From Mesorhizobium loti (GTDB taxonomy: Bacteria; Pseudomonadota; Alphaproteobacteria; Rhizobiales; Rhizobiaceae): a DNA stretch of 64,000 bases. Below the pieces are notes generated by a model. That model did no database searches and had not been told where the DNA came from. It saw nothing but the letters and a program-made list of their open reading frames with translations. The DNA lies in NCBI GenBank assembly GCA_002356515.1, contig AP017605.1, positions 1,116,001 to 1,180,000 of the forward strand. Direction: 5' to 3'. Positions 38,163 through 51,212 of the stretch are shown here, piece after piece (position 1 is the stretch's first letter; the number at the start of each line of letters is the position of its first letter). A program made the translations under genes and the position numbers.

Positions 38163-39443
38163 TCAGACCGGCTTCTTGCCGAAAACGCGGATGTATTCGG
38201 CGACACCGCCCTTGGCGAGCGCCTTGGCCTGCTTGACCCAGTCGTCACGGTCGATACGGCCGTGGAAGGAGAGATAGCCATCCACCCAATCGCGCTCGGC
38301 CTTCTTCCAGGAAGCGACCTGCGCGAAGGTGAAAATACCCAGCGTATGCAGGACGCCCTCGATCTTCGGGCCGACGCCGGAGATGAGCTTGAGATCGTCG
38401 ACCGCGGCCGGCCTGTCGATGCCGGCCGGACGGTTCTTGTCCTCCAGCGACGGTTTCGCCGGCTTTGCGGCCGGCGCCTTGGTTTCCGGCGCCTTGAAGG
38501 CAGTGGCCGGTTCAGCCTTTGCCGTCGGCCCGTTGCGCTGCTTGGAGACCTTCTCGACTTCCGGCGCTGCCATGTTGGCGTTGGCGGCCGAATGCAGCGG
38601 CGCCGAAACGCTCGCCGCCTTCTCCGCCGCCGGCGCCACCTTGGTCTTTGACGGTGTCTTCAACGCCGGGCTGGTTTCAGGCGCATCGGTCTTCGGCTTG
38701 CTGGCATTGGACGGTGCGACGGGAGCGGCAGCGGGTGCCGGAACGGGCGCGGCAATGATCGCGCCGGGTGCCGCCTTGGCGGCCTTTGCAGCCTCCCTGG
38801 CCTCCCTGTCACGGGTCGACTTGAGGATCGCCTTTTCGCTCTTCAGCGTCGTCAGGCCGGAGGCCGGCTCCGAGCCGGTACGACCGTTCTGCGGTCCCGG
38901 CGCCACCGAGGCGCCCTTGCCCGCGTCATAGAGATCGATGATTTCGGCCAGCCGTTCTGGCGTCAGATCCTCGAACGTATCCTTGAACACCATGACCATC
39001 GGCGCGTTGACGCAGGCGCCGAGGCACTCGACCTCTTCCCACGACAAGGTGCCCTTGTCGTTGGTGTGGAACTGGTCGTGATGGATTTTCGAACGGCAGA
39101 CATCCATCAGCGCTTCCGAGCCGCGCAGCATGCAGGGCGTGGTGCCGCAGACCTGGATGTGGGCGCGGGTGCCGACGGGATTGAGCTGGTACTGCGTGTA
39201 GAAAGTAGCGACCTCGAGCCCGCGAATCCTGGGCATGCCGAGCATGTCGGAAATCGTCTCGATCGCCGCCTTGGTGACCCAGCCTTCCTGCTCCTGCGCG
39301 ATCATCAGCAAGGGAATGATCGCCGACTGCTCGCGGCCTTTCGGGTACTTCTTGATCCATTGCTTCGCCGCTGCCGCGTTCGCCCTGTTGAAGGCGAAGG
39401 AGGCTGGCTGGACGCTGGCTTCTGCGAGACGGCGGACTGACAT
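38163..39443 (-). CDS. nuoE: NADH-quinone oxidoreductase subunit E, long form with HHH domain
   Basis: 426 aa, far longer than E. coli NuoE (about 166 aa). The first ~180 residues form the thioredoxin-like [2Fe-2S] domain with ligands in [18 protein letters not shown] and [12 protein letters not shown] low-complexity Ala/Pro/Lys-rich linker (about 180-350) follows. The C-terminus is a helix-hairpin-helix domain, [20 protein letters not shown] and on to [12 protein letters not shown], shared with the next-but-one gene product. Long NuoE proteins are usual in Rhizobiales; the extension's role is not known to me. Confidence 0.94.
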   Translation of the reverse strand: MSVRRLAEASVQPASFAFNRANAAAAKQWIKKYPKGREQSAIIPLLMIAQEQEGWVTKAAIETISDMLGMPRIRGLEVATFYTQYQLNPVGTRAHIQVCGTTPCMLRGSEALMDVCRSKIHHDQFHTNDKGTLSWEEVECLGACVNAPMVMVFKDTFEDLTPERLAEIIDLYDAGKGASVAPGPQNGRTGSEPASGLTTLKSEKAILKSTRDREAREAAKAAKAAPGAIIAAPVPAPAAAPVAPSNASKPKTDAPETSPALKTPSKTKVAPAAEKAASVSAPLHSAANANMAAPEVEKVSKQRNGPTAKAEPATAFKAPETKAPAAKPAKPSLEDKNRPAGIDRPAAVDDLKLISGVGPKIEGVLHTLGIFTFAQVASWKKAERDWVDGYLSFHGRIDRDDWVKQAKALAKGGVAEYIRVFGKKPV

Positions 39444-40634
39444 TTAGCGATCGACCTCACCAAACACGATGTCGAGGGAGCCAAGAACGGCGGTGACGTC
39501 GGCCAGCATGTGGCCGCGGCAGAGGAAATCCATGGCTTGCAGATGCGCAAAACCAGGCGCGCGCAGCTTGCAGCGGTAGGGCTTGTTGGTGCCGTCAGAG
39601 ACGAGATAGACGCCGAACTCGCCCTTCGGCGCCTCGACGGCCGCATAGACCTCGCCGGCCGGCACGCGATAGCCCTCGGTGTAGAGCTTGAAGTGATGGA
39701 TCAGCGCTTCCATCGACCGCTTCATTGCCTGGCGCTTCGGCGGCACGACCTTGCCGTCCAAGTTCGATACCGGGCCGGTGCTTTCCTTGCCGAGCAAGAG
39801 ATCGACGCACTGGCGCATGATCCGGGCCGACTGGCGCATCTCTTCCATGCGCACGAGGTAACGGTCGTAGCAGTCACCGTTCTTGCCGATCGGAATATCG
39901 AAATCCATTTCCGAATAGCATTCATAGGGTTGCGACTTGCGCAGGTCCCATGGCGCGCCCGAACCGCGCACCATGACGCCGGAAAAGCCCCAGGCCCAGG
40001 CGTCGGCCAGCGAAACAATGCCGATATCGACATTGCGCTGCTTGAAGATGCGGTTGCCGGTCAGAAGACGATCGAGGTCGTCGATCGACTTCAGGAACGG
40101 GTCGATCCACTTGCCGATGTCCTCGACCAGCTGGCGCGGCAGGTCCTGGTGGACGCCGCCGGGCCGGAAATAGGCGGCATGCATGCGCGAGCCGGAGGCG
40201 CGCTCATAAAACACCATCAGCTTTTCGCGCTCGACGAAGCCCCACAGCGGCGGCGTCAGCGCGCCGACGTCCATAGCCTGCGTCGTCACATTGAGGATGT
40301 GCGACATGATGCGGCCGATCTCGCAATAAAGCACGCGGATCAGCTGGCCGCGCCTCGGCACCTCGATACCGAGCAGGCGCTCGGCGGCGAGTGCAAAGGC
40401 ATGCTCCTGGTTCATCGGCGCGCAATAATCGAGCCGATCGAGATAAGGCACCGCCTGCAAATAGGTCTTGGCCTCGATCAGCTTCTCGGTGCCGCGATGC
40501 AGCAGGCCGATATGCGGATCGACGCGATCGACGACTTCGCCGTCAAGCTCCAGCACGAGGCGCAAAACGCCATGCGCCGCAGGGTGTTGGGGCCCGAAAT
40601 TGATGTTGAAATTGCGGACGGAGGTTTCAGCCAT
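39444..40634 (-). CDS. nuoD: NADH-quinone oxidoreductase subunit D
   Basis: 396 aa, the 49-kDa-type subunit. Recognisable parts are [17 protein letters not shown] at the N-terminus (quinone-site loop), [31 protein letters not shown] and the C-terminal [19 protein letters not shown]. With NuoB it forms the quinone-reduction chamber. It ends immediately before the nuoE ATG and starts 10 bp after nuoC's stop. Confidence 0.97.
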   Translation of the reverse strand: MAETSVRNFNINFGPQHPAAHGVLRLVLELDGEVVDRVDPHIGLLHRGTEKLIEAKTYLQAVPYLDRLDYCAPMNQEHAFALAAERLLGIEVPRRGQLIRVLYCEIGRIMSHILNVTTQAMDVGALTPPLWGFVEREKLMVFYERASGSRMHAAYFRPGGVHQDLPRQLVEDIGKWIDPFLKSIDDLDRLLTGNRIFKQRNVDIGIVSLADAWAWGFSGVMVRGSGAPWDLRKSQPYECYSEMDFDIPIGKNGDCYDRYLVRMEEMRQSARIMRQCVDLLLGKESTGPVSNLDGKVVPPKRQAMKRSMEALIHHFKLYTEGYRVPAGEVYAAVEAPKGEFGVYLVSDGTNKPYRCKLRAPGFAHLQAMDFLCRGHMLADVTAVLGSLDIVFGEVDR

Positions 40635-40643
40635 TCTGGCGCC

Positions 40644-41249
40644 TCAATTCGTCTTGGCTTTTTCGTCCCCGGGCAGCACATAGTCCGTGCCTTCCCAAGG
40701 GGAAAGAAAATCGAAATTGCGGAATTCCTGCTTGAGTTCCACCGGCTCGTAGATGACGCGCTTGGCTTCGTCGTCGTAACGCACCTCGACGAAGCCGGTC
40801 AGCGGGAAATCCTTGCGCAGCGGGTGGCCTTCGAAACCGTAATCGGTCAGCAGGCGACGCAGATCCGGATGGCCCGAAAACAGCACGCCATAGAGATCGT
40901 AGGTCTCGCGCTCGAACCAGTCGGCGCCCGGGAAAACGCCGGTGATGGACGGCACCATCGTCTCTTCGTCGGCCTGCACTTTCACGCGAATGCGCACATT
41001 CTGCTTCGGCGAAAGCAGATGGTAGACAACGTCGAAGCGCTTGGCGCGCGACGGATAATCGGCGCCGCAGACATCGATGATCGAGATGAACTGGCAGCGC
41101 GCATCGTCGCGCAGAAACGTCACCACTTCGATGAGGTTGCCCGGCTCGACATGGATGGTGAGCTCGCCATAGGCAATGTCAGCGTCATTGACGCGACCGA
41201 TCAGCTTTTCGCCGAGATAGGTCGACAGTTCGCTAAGGGATGCGGCCAT
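40644..41249 (-). CDS. nuoC: NADH-quinone oxidoreductase subunit C
   Basis: 201 aa, the 30-kDa-type subunit. [42 protein letters not shown] is the signature block (shown here in meaning: ExxxYDLxG followed by HPLRKDFP). The ATG at 41249 ([15 protein letters not shown]) lies 4 bp after the nuoB stop. Here nuoC is separate from nuoD, unlike the fused E. coli NuoCD. Confidence 0.95.
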   Translation of the reverse strand: MAASLSELSTYLGEKLIGRVNDADIAYGELTIHVEPGNLIEVVTFLRDDARCQFISIIDVCGADYPSRAKRFDVVYHLLSPKQNVRIRVKVQADEETMVPSITGVFPGADWFERETYDLYGVLFSGHPDLRRLLTDYGFEGHPLRKDFPLTGFVEVRYDDEAKRVIYEPVELKQEFRNFDFLSPWEGTDYVLPGDEKAKTN

Positions 41250-41253
41250 GGAT

Positions 41254-41835
41254 TTACCGTTCGATCGTGCCGGTGCGGCGGATTTTCTTCTGCAGGAGAA
41301 GAATGCCGTAGAGCAAAGCTTCGGCGCTCGGCGGGCAGCCGGGCACATAGATGTCGACTGGCACGACGCGGTCGCAGCCGCGCACCACCGAATAGGAATA
41401 GTGGTAATAGCCGCCGCCATTGGCGCACGAGCCCATCGAGATGACGTAGCGCGGCTCCGGCATCTGGTCGTAGACCTTGCGCAACGCCGGCGCCATCTTG
41501 TTGGTCAGCGTGCCGGCGACGATCATGATGTCGGACTGACGCGGCGAGGCGCGCGGCGCCACACCGAAGCGCTCCGAATCGTAGCGCGGCATCGAGGTGT
41601 GAATCATCTCGACGGCGCAGCACGCCAGACCGAAAGTCATAAACATCAGCGAGCCGCTGCGCGCCCAGGTGATCAGCGCCTCCGTCGAGGTGACCAGGAA
41701 ACCCTTGTCGGCAAGCTCATTGTTGATTTCAAGGAAGAAGGGATCGTCCTCCCCCACCGGCCTCCCAGTGTTGGGATCGATAATGCCCTTCGGCTTCGGC
41801 GCGACGAGGGTGCCTGAACTGTCGTTCAATCCCAT
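41254..41835 (-). CDS. nuoB: NADH-quinone oxidoreductase subunit B
   Basis: 193 aa. The N2 [4Fe-4S] ligands are in LACCAVEM (tandem cysteines), [10 protein letters not shown] and [12 protein letters not shown]2 is the last cluster before quinone. The ATG at 41835 has GGAGCGCTGGA upstream and overlaps the nuoA end by 10 bp; the in-frame extension to 41856 is less likely. Confidence 0.96.
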   Translation of the reverse strand: MGLNDSSGTLVAPKPKGIIDPNTGRPVGEDDPFFLEINNELADKGFLVTSTEALITWARSGSLMFMTFGLACCAVEMIHTSMPRYDSERFGVAPRASPRQSDIMIVAGTLTNKMAPALRKVYDQMPEPRYVISMGSCANGGGYYHYSYSVVRGCDRVVPVDIYVPGCPPSAEALLYGILLLQKKIRRTGTIER

Positions 41836-42191
41836 TCCAGCGCTCCTTTTTTCCATTCATAGGCAAAGCCGATGGTCAGCACTGCCAAAAACACCATCAT
41901 CGACCAGAAACCCAGCATGCCGATCTTCGTGAAGGACACCGCCCAGGGAAACAGGAAGGCCACTTCGAGGTCGAAGATGATGAACAGGATCGACACCAGG
42001 TAGAAGCGGATGTCGAATTTCATGCGGGCGTCGTCGAACGAATTGAAACCGCACTCGTAGGCGGAAAGCTTTTCGGGATCGGGATTGCGGTAGGCCACCA
42101 GGAACGGAGCGGCCAGCAGCGCCAGGCCGACGACCAGCGCCACGCCGATGAACAGGACGATGGGCAGGTACGAACTGAGGAGTGCGTTCAT
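41826..42191 (-). CDS. nuoA: NADH-quinone oxidoreductase subunit A
   Basis: 121 aa, three membrane helices, starting [19 protein letters not shown]. The loop [40 protein letters not shown] (YECG... FDLE pattern) is the family hallmark. It is the first gene of the nuo operon. The ATG at 42191 follows GGAAAG; an upstream in-frame start at 42215 lacks family similarity. Confidence 0.96.
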   Translation of the reverse strand: MNALLSSYLPIVLFIGVALVVGLALLAAPFLVAYRNPDPEKLSAYECGFNSFDDARMKFDIRFYLVSILFIIFDLEVAFLFPWAVSFTKIGMLGFWSMMVFLAVLTIGFAYEWKKGALEWD

Positions 42192-42525
42192 GCAGCGGCT
42201 TTCCGTTGGCGCCAATCCACTTTGATTACAGCACCGGACCTTAATGCGGAAGCGTGACAGATTAACCGCTGAACCGTTTTAAGGGGCCTATGCTGCAACG
42301 CGGCGAGGGTTAGCGCAGCACTTCCAGCGAAGCAAGTCAAACCTTGTTCAAAAGCCCGACCTGGACGGCATATCCGGAGAAACTGGTCCGATCCGCTCTT
42401 GTTTGATTTCCTTCGCTTTTTACTCCACTTTTCTCTCCTGACAGGGTTGCCGCCAAAACCCTGCTAGCATGGGCCGGAATCACCCATCGGACTCTCGACC
42501 TGGACGCCCTTAGAGTGACAGCTGC
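42192..42525. promoter_or_regulatory. Divergent intergenic region between nuoA and the HTH_42 gene
   Basis: 334 bp with no convincing coding sequence. It must hold the nuo operon promoter on the - strand and the promoter for the + strand gene. A TTGACT hexamer on the - strand near 42334-42339 is a possible -35, but no good -10 follows at fixed spacing, so no promoter is assigned. Confidence 0.4.
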
Positions 42526-43725
42526 ATGAAGGAAAAGATCTCGCTTGCCATGGCACGGCGCATCGCGCTCGCCGCTCAAGGATTTCTCGATCCGCGCCCA
42601 AATGGCACACCTGACCGCCGCCACCTCGCCCGCGTGCTATCCCGCACCGGCCTGCTGCAGATCGATTCCGTCAGCGCGGTAGTGCGCGCTCACTATATGC
42701 CGCTCTATTCGCGGCTTGGCCCCTACCCGCTCGCCTTACTCGACAATGCCGCGGTGACCCGCAAGCGCACGGTGTTCGAATACTGGGCGCACGAGGCCTC
42801 CTTCCTGCCGGTCGAAACCTACCCGCTGATGCGCTGGCGCATGCAGCGCGCCGAGCAAGGCGACGAGATGTATCTGGGCCTGGCCAAATGGGGCCGCGAG
42901 CACGCCGCCTATATAGAAGAGATTTATCGCGCGGTCGCCGAGCGCGGCCCGATCGCCGCCTCCGCGCTCGAAGGCCAGAAGGGTTCGGGCGGCTGGTGGG
43001 GCTGGAGCCATGCCAAACATGCCTTCGAATGGCTGTTCTGGGCCGGGCGCATCACCACGGCGCACCGCCGCGGCTTCGAGCGCTTCTATGATTTGCCCGA
43101 GCGCGTCCTGCCGCAGGCGATCCTCGATCTGCCGGTGCCCGCCCCGGAGGACGCGCATCGCGAATTGCTGCGCATTTCCGCCCGCGCCCACGGCATCGCG
43201 ACATCAGGCGATTTGCGCGACTATTTCCGCTTGTCGCCGGCCGACATGAAGGGCCGGTTGGAGGAACTGGTCGAGTTGGGCGAGCTCGTGCCGGTGCGCG
43301 TCGAAGGCTGGGACAAGCCGGCTTACCTTCACAAGGACGCGCGCCTGCCCCGGAAAATCGAGGCGCGCGCCTTGCTGGCGCCGTTCGACCCGGTGGTGTT
43401 CGAACGATCGCGCTCGGAGCGGCTGTTCGATTTCCACTACCGCATCGAGATCTACACGCCAGCTGAGAAGCGCCAATACGGCTATTACGTCCTGCCGTTC
43501 CTGTTCGGCGACCGGATCGTCGCGCGCGTCGACCTCAAGGCAGACCGGCCAGCCAGCGTCCTGCGCGTCCATGCCGCCTACCCTGAGCCCAACGCACCGC
43601 CTGAAACCGCTGCGCAGCTCTTTGAGGAACTGAAGCAGATGCAGGGCTGGCTCGGCCTTGAACGCATGGAAGTGACGCCGGCCGGCGATCTGGGCCCGGC
43701 GCTGGCCGACATCGCCGTGTCGTAG
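42526..43725 (+). CDS. Winged-helix DNA-binding protein of the YcaQ/AlkX (HTH_42) family
   Basis: 399 aa. The N-terminal winged-helix region has the LLQIDSVSAVVRAHYMPLYSR segment (QID motif). The centre reads HEASFLPVE and GSGGWWGWSHAKHAFEWLFWAGRIT. The C-terminal block LLAPFDPVVFERSRSERLF and EKRQYGYYVLPFLFGDRIVARVDLK is typical. E. coli YcaQ of this family is a DNA glycosylase that unhooks interstrand crosslinks, so a DNA-repair role is plausible. It precedes the B12 riboswitch but is probably a separate unit. Confidence 0.85.
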   Translation: MKEKISLAMARRIALAAQGFLDPRPNGTPDRRHLARVLSRTGLLQIDSVSAVVRAHYMPLYSRLGPYPLALLDNAAVTRKRTVFEYWAHEASFLPVETYPLMRWRMQRAEQGDEMYLGLAKWGREHAAYIEEIYRAVAERGPIAASALEGQKGSGGWWGWSHAKHAFEWLFWAGRITTAHRRGFERFYDLPERVLPQAILDLPVPAPEDAHRELLRISARAHGIATSGDLRDYFRLSPADMKGRLEELVELGELVPVRVEGWDKPAYLHKDARLPRKIEARALLAPFDPVVFERSRSERLFDFHYRIEIYTPAEKRQYGYYVLPFLFGDRIVARVDLKADRPASVLRVHAAYPEPNAPPETAAQLFEELKQMQGWLGLERMEVTPAGDLGPALADIAVS

Positions 43726-43767
43726 CCGCGCGTTGACACCGCTGCCTGCAAAAGCCTAAATCCGGTT

Positions 43768-43947
43768 CAGACGGTCCCTTGCCCGCAACGGCAGGGGCTA
43801 AGAGGGAATGCGGTGCGGGATGAAAATCTCAAATCCGCGGCTGTCCCCGCAACTGTAAGCGAAGAGCCAAGGCCGAAAGCCACTGGGAGTTTCCCGGGAA
43901 GGCGGCACCCAAGGCGATGACCCGCGAGCCAGGAGACCTGCCGTCTG
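43768..43947 (+). promoter_or_regulatory. Cobalamin riboswitch aptamer
   Basis: Closing helix P1 pairs CAGACGG (43768-43774) with CCGTCTG (43941-43947). Between them are the canonical conserved stretches GGGAATGCGGTG, the core GGCTGTCCCCGCAACTGTAA, and the B12 box AGCCAGGAGACCTGCC (43927-43942). The aptamer binds adenosylcobalamin. It lies directly upstream of DUF1636-cobW-cobN and should repress the cob operon when B12 is abundant, through the hairpins listed next. Confidence 0.95.
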
Positions 43948-43965
43948 CGACAGAAGAATCCGATC

Positions 43966-43984
43966 GCCCGGCGGGTTTCCGGGC
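43966..43984 (+). promoter_or_regulatory. Antiterminator hairpin of the cobalamin riboswitch
   Basis: GCCCGG (43966-43971) can pair with CCGGGC (43979-43984). The latter segment is also the 5' arm of the terminator at 43979-43995, so the two hairpins are mutually exclusive. Confidence 0.6.
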
Positions 43985-44001
43985 AAGGAGCCCGGCTTTT
44001 T
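43979..44001 (+). terminator. Riboswitch-controlled intrinsic terminator
   Basis: CCGGGC (43979-43984) pairs with GCCCGG (43990-43995) around a 5-nt loop; C and five T residues follow. The loop and first stem base contain AAGGAG (43985-43990), the likely ribosome-binding site of the next gene, and the T-run leads straight into its TTG start at 44000. Forming the hairpin would end transcription and hide the ribosome-binding site. Confidence 0.75.
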
Positions 44002-44428
44002 GGACCAGAACAGCAGTTTTTCGGCTGGCACAGCGGATATCTCGTCCGCCGACAGCGAAGCCTTGGCCGGCATCACGGTCATCGTCTGCGCCTCCTGTCG
44101 CGACGAGACCGGCTCCGACGCCCATCCCCGCGCCGGCGAACTGTTGGCCGAGGACACGCGCCGTGCAGCGTCTGACGACCATATCCGAGTGCGCACGGTC
44201 GAGTGCCTTGGCAATTGCAAGCGCCGGCTGAGCGCGGCGATCCTGCGCGACGGCTGCTGGAGCTATGTGTTCGGCGACCTGACCGCGGCCAGCGGCGCCG
44301 ACCTCGTCACCGGCGCCAAACTCTTCGCCACCTCGACCGACGGCCTCATCCCCTGGCGTGGCCGGCCCGATTCCCTCAAGCGCGGCCTCGTTGCCCGCAT
44401 TCCACCTCTCGACCTGTTGAAGGATTGA
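44000..44428 (+). CDS. DUF1636 family protein of the cobalamin operon
   Basis: 142 aa. The domain core begins ITVIVCASCRDE and has a second cysteine motif VECLGNCKRRLSAA, then AKLFATSTDGLIPWRGRP. The paired Cys motifs resemble a thioredoxin-like [2Fe-2S] ferredoxin. DUF1636 proteins are habitually encoded beside cobW/cobN and may handle metal or electrons for cobalt chelation; this is inferred from context. No ATG is available in frame: TTG at 44000, with AAGGAG 10 nt upstream, is the likely start (TTG at 44063 is an alternative). cobW starts 2 bp after the stop. Confidence 0.75.
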   Translation: MDQNSSFSAGTADISSADSEALAGITVIVCASCRDETGSDAHPRAGELLAEDTRRAASDDHIRVRTVECLGNCKRRLSAAILRDGCWSYVFGDLTAASGADLVTGAKLFATSTDGLIPWRGRPDSLKRGLVARIPPLDLLKD

Positions 44429-44430
44429 TC

Positions 44431-45468
44431 ATGAGCGCTTCCGTCTCCCGTGTCCCCTGCACCGTCGTCACCGGCTTCCTTGGCGCCGGCAAGACGACGC
44501 TGGTCCGCCATCTCCTGGAAAACGCCGGCGGCAAGCGCATCGCGATCATCGTCAACGAGTTCGGCGACATCGGCATCGACGGCGAAATCCTGAAAGGCTG
44601 CGGCATCGACACCTGCCCCGAGGAAAACATCGTCGAGCTGGCCAATGGCTGCATCTGCTGCACAGTGGCCGACGATTTCGTGCCGGCGCTCGACCAGATC
44701 CTGTCGCTCAACCCCAAGGTCGACCATATCCTGATCGAAACCTCGGGCCTCGCTCTGCCCAAGCCGCTGGTCCAGGCGTTCCAGTGGCCGACAGTGAAGA
44801 GCCGCGTGACCGTCGACGGAGTCATCGCCGTGGTCGATGGCCCGGCGCTGGCCGAAGGTCGTGTCGCCAACGATATGGACGCGCTGCAGGCGCAGAGGAC
44901 TGCTGACGACAGCCTCGACCATGACGACCCGGTCGAGGAAGTGTTCGAGGACCAGATCGCCTGCGCCGATCTGATCATCCTGTCGAAAAGCGACCTGATG
45001 GACGCCGCCGGCTCGGCCCGCGCCAACGCCATCATTGGCGAGCACTCCGCCCGCGCCGTGAGGATCGTGCCGACGTCGCATGGCAAGGTCGATCCTTCCG
45101 TACTGCTCGGACTCGGTCTCGCGGTCGAGGACGACATCGAAAACCGCAAGTCGCATCATGACGGCGCCTTCGACCACGAGCATGACGACTTCGACACCTT
45201 CATCGTCGACATTGCCTCGGTCGCCAATCCGGACGAACTGGCAAAGCGCGTCGCCACCGCCGCCGAACAGGAAAACGTGCTGCGCGTGAAAGGCTTCGTC
45301 GAGGTCGGCGGCAAGCCGATGCGGCTCCTGCTGCAGGCTGTCGGCCCACGCGTCAATCATTACTATGACCGCGCCTGGACCGCCGAGGACGACCGCCGCT
45401 CGCGCCTGGTCGTCATCGGCCTCAAGGGGCTGAACCGCCCGGCAATCGAGCGTATACTCGCCGGCTGA
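44431..45468 (+). CDS. cobW: CobW GTPase of the COG0523 family
   Basis: 345 aa. The P-loop is GFLGAGKTT (15-23), the metal-binding motif GCICCTV is conserved, and ETSGLALPKPLV follows. A histidine-rich stretch (SHHDGAFDHEHDDFD) precedes the C-terminal CobW_C domain. COG0523 proteins are GTP-dependent metallochaperones; CobW is thought to deliver Co2+ to the CobN-containing chelatase. It lies 2 bp after DUF1636 and 19 bp before cobN. Confidence 0.93.
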   Translation: MSASVSRVPCTVVTGFLGAGKTTLVRHLLENAGGKRIAIIVNEFGDIGIDGEILKGCGIDTCPEENIVELANGCICCTVADDFVPALDQILSLNPKVDHILIETSGLALPKPLVQAFQWPTVKSRVTVDGVIAVVDGPALAEGRVANDMDALQAQRTADDSLDHDDPVEEVFEDQIACADLIILSKSDLMDAAGSARANAIIGEHSARAVRIVPTSHGKVDPSVLLGLGLAVEDDIENRKSHHDGAFDHEHDDFDTFIVDIASVANPDELAKRVATAAEQENVLRVKGFVEVGGKPMRLLLQAVGPRVNHYYDRAWTAEDDRRSRLVVIGLKGLNRPAIERILAG

Positions 45469-45487
45469 TTTTTAGACACGGGCCGCG

Positions 45488-49083
<3,596 letters not shown>

Positions 49084-49087
<4 letters not shown>

Positions 49088-50577
49088 ACGCCTTCTCGCG
49101 CCGCGGCGCCTGCCCGGCCTTGTCGGCACCGATGCAGACCGGCGACGGGCTGTTGGTGCGGCTCAATCCGATCTCGGGAGGATTGTCGCCCAAGCTTCTG
49201 ATCGGACTGGCCGAATCCGCCTTGCGGCATGGCAACGGCATCATGGAGGTAACCGCGCGTGGCAGCTTACAGATACGTGGGCTGACAGCGGAGAGCGCCG
49301 CACTGCTGGCGGCGGAAGTCGATGCGCTGGGCATTGCGGTGCGGACTGGCGTGCCGGTGGAGACAGGGCCGCTCGCGGGCATCGACCCGCAAGAGATCGC
49401 CGGTGCGCGGCCGCTGGCTGAGCGGATCAGGGTGGCGCTCGAGGACGCCGGACTGACGCTAAGGCTGGGGCCGAAGGTGTCAGTGGTTGTCGACGGTGGC
49501 GGGCAACTGACGCTGGATGCCGTGACGGCCGATGTGCGGCTGAAGGCGGTGCAGAGCGATGCCGGGGTTCGGTGGCAGGTGTCTGTTGCGGGTGATGGGC
49601 AGAGCGCAAGATCGCTGGTCGCGGCGGAAGCCGACGCCGCGCGCGATGTTGCCATCGCAGTGCTGAGGATGGTGGCCGAGAAAGGCCGTGAGGCTCACGC
49701 AAGGGATTTGTCCGAGAGGCAGTTGGTGTCTCTGTCGGGCTGGCTATGCTCGACAGGTTTGCGCGAGGCCCCCCTCTCTGTCCTGCCGGACATCTCCCCC
49801 TCAAGGGGGGAGATCGGCAGCCCGGCCGCCAGCTCTCTTCTAACAACGTTGGAGATTGGCGAAAGCCGAGAAGACAGCGTGATCTCCCCCCCTGAGGGGG
49901 AGATGTCCGGCAGGACAGAGGGGGGGGCCTCGCGCAAACCTATTGGCCTTTTCCCTTTAGCCTATGAAACTTTCGCGCTCGGCATCGGCCTCCCCTACGG
50001 CAGCATGCCAGCCGACAAACTCATCGCCCTCGCGCAAAGCGCCCTCGCCCTCGGCACCACCGAAATCCGCCTCGCCCCGGGCCGCGCCCTGCTCTTCCTC
50101 GGCCAACCATCCGCCGCCAACCAGTCTCTCCAGCACACCGCCGCCGCCCTCGGCTTCGTCACCGCCCCCACCGATCCGCGCACCCGCATCGCCGCCTGCC
50201 CCGGCGCGCCGGCCTGCGCTTCCGGCCGCATTGCGACGCGCAACATCGCCGAGACCATCGCCGCCGAAAACGCCGATATTCTCGACTTCACCCTGCACAT
50301 TTCCGGCTGCGCCAAGGGCTGCGCGCATCCCGGTCCGGCGGCGCTCACAATCGTCGGCGGCGAAAATGGAGCCGGACTTGTCGTGAACGCGACGGCAAAG
50401 GCCCTTCCTGCCGGCTACAGGCCGGGCTATGACGCCGCGCGCGGCTTCAGTCGCGTCGCAGCAGTGATCCGCAGCGCACGATTTCAGGGCGAGACCGCCG
50501 CCGCTTGCCTGATAAGGCTCGGGCCGGCGGCAATCGCCGAGACTTACCAACAGGCGCAAACTGAAAAACGGAAATGA
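49084..50577 (+). CDS. cobG: Precorrin-3B synthase CobG, with an in-frame palindromic insertion
   Basis: 497 aa, nitrite/sulfite-reductase-like fold. The N-terminal half has NPISGGLSPKLL and EVTARGSLQIRGL. The [4Fe-4S]/siroheme-type cysteines are in ACPGAPACASG and HISGCAKGCAHPGPAA. It uses O2 to make precorrin-3B, marking the aerobic B12 route. Residues about 225-286, beginning LREAPLSVLPDISPS and ending SGRTEGGASRK, come from a 187-bp palindromic element; without it the protein would be about 435 aa, a normal length. The ATG at 49084 overlaps the cobN stop; longer in-frame starts lie within cobN. Confidence 0.92.
49755..49941 (+). repeat. Palindromic (MITE-like) element inside cobG
   Basis: Terminal inverted repeats of 61 bp (49755-49815 and 49881-49941) match at 59 of 61 positions by eye and flank a 65-bp centre. 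Each arm contains a smaller palindrome, CTCCCCCTCAAGGGGGGAG and its partner. The element is fully open in the cobG frame. It encodes no transposase, so any movement would need a helper in trans. Confidence 0.88.
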
Positions 50578-51212
50578 CCATGGCCGCCTACGACTACATC
50601 CACGACGGCACGGCGATCTACGAGCGCTCCTTCGCCATCATCCGCGCCGAGGCGGACCTGTCTCGCTTCTCCGAAGCCGAGGCCGATGTAGCCATCCGCA
50701 TGATCCATGCCTGCGGCCAGGTCGAAGCATCGAGCCATTTCGTTTTTTCGCCCGACTTCGTCGCCGCCGCGCGCAAGGCCCTTGCCGCCGGCGCGCCGAT
50801 CTTCTGCGATGCGGAGATGGTCTCGCATGGCGTCACCCGCGCCCGGCTGCCGGCCGGCAACGAGGTGATCTGCACGCTGCGCGACCCGCGCACGCACGAC
50901 ATTGCCAAGGCGATCGGCAACACCCGCTCGGCGGCCGCCATAGACCTGTGGGGCGAGCGCATGGCCGGTTCGGTCGTCGCCATCGGCAATGCGCCGACGG
51001 CACTGTTCTATCTCCTGGAGAAGCTGCGCGACGGCGCGCCGAAGCCGGCGGCCATCATCGGCATGCCGGTCGGCTTCGTCGGCGCGGCCGAATCCAAGGA
51101 TGCGCTGGCCGAGAATTCCTATGGCGTGCCCTATGCCATCGTGCGCGGCAGGCTTGGCGGCAGCGCCATGACCGCAGCCGCGCTCAATTCGCTGGCGAGG
51201 CCGGGCCTGTGA
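50574..51212 (+). CDS. cobH: Precorrin-8X methylmutase
   Basis: 212 aa. Family marks are YDYIHDGTAIYERSFAIIR, VRMIHACGQ-like AIRMIHACGQVE (active-site histidine), DAEMVSHGVTR and MPVGFVGAAESK. It moves a methyl group from C-11 to C-12, giving hydrogenobyrinic acid. The first ATG (50574) overlaps the cobG stop (ATGA); a second in-frame ATG at 50580 is also possible. Confidence 0.95.
   Translation: MTMAAYDYIHDGTAIYERSFAIIRAEADLSRFSEAEADVAIRMIHACGQVEASSHFVFSPDFVAAARKALAAGAPIFCDAEMVSHGVTRARLPAGNEVICTLRDPRTHDIAKAIGNTRSAAAIDLWGERMAGSVVAIGNAPTALFYLLEKLRDGAPKPAAIIGMPVGFVGAAESKDALAENSYGVPYAIVRGRLGGSAMTAAALNSLARPGL

Noticed and set aside
38163..39443. Long NuoE as a mis-fused annotation
   Set aside because: Extended NuoE with a low-complexity linker and C-terminal domain is normal for Rhizobiales, and the frame is continuous.
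42334..42339. nuo promoter with TTGACT as -35
   Set aside because: No acceptable -10 at 16-18 bp, so I did not call a promoter.
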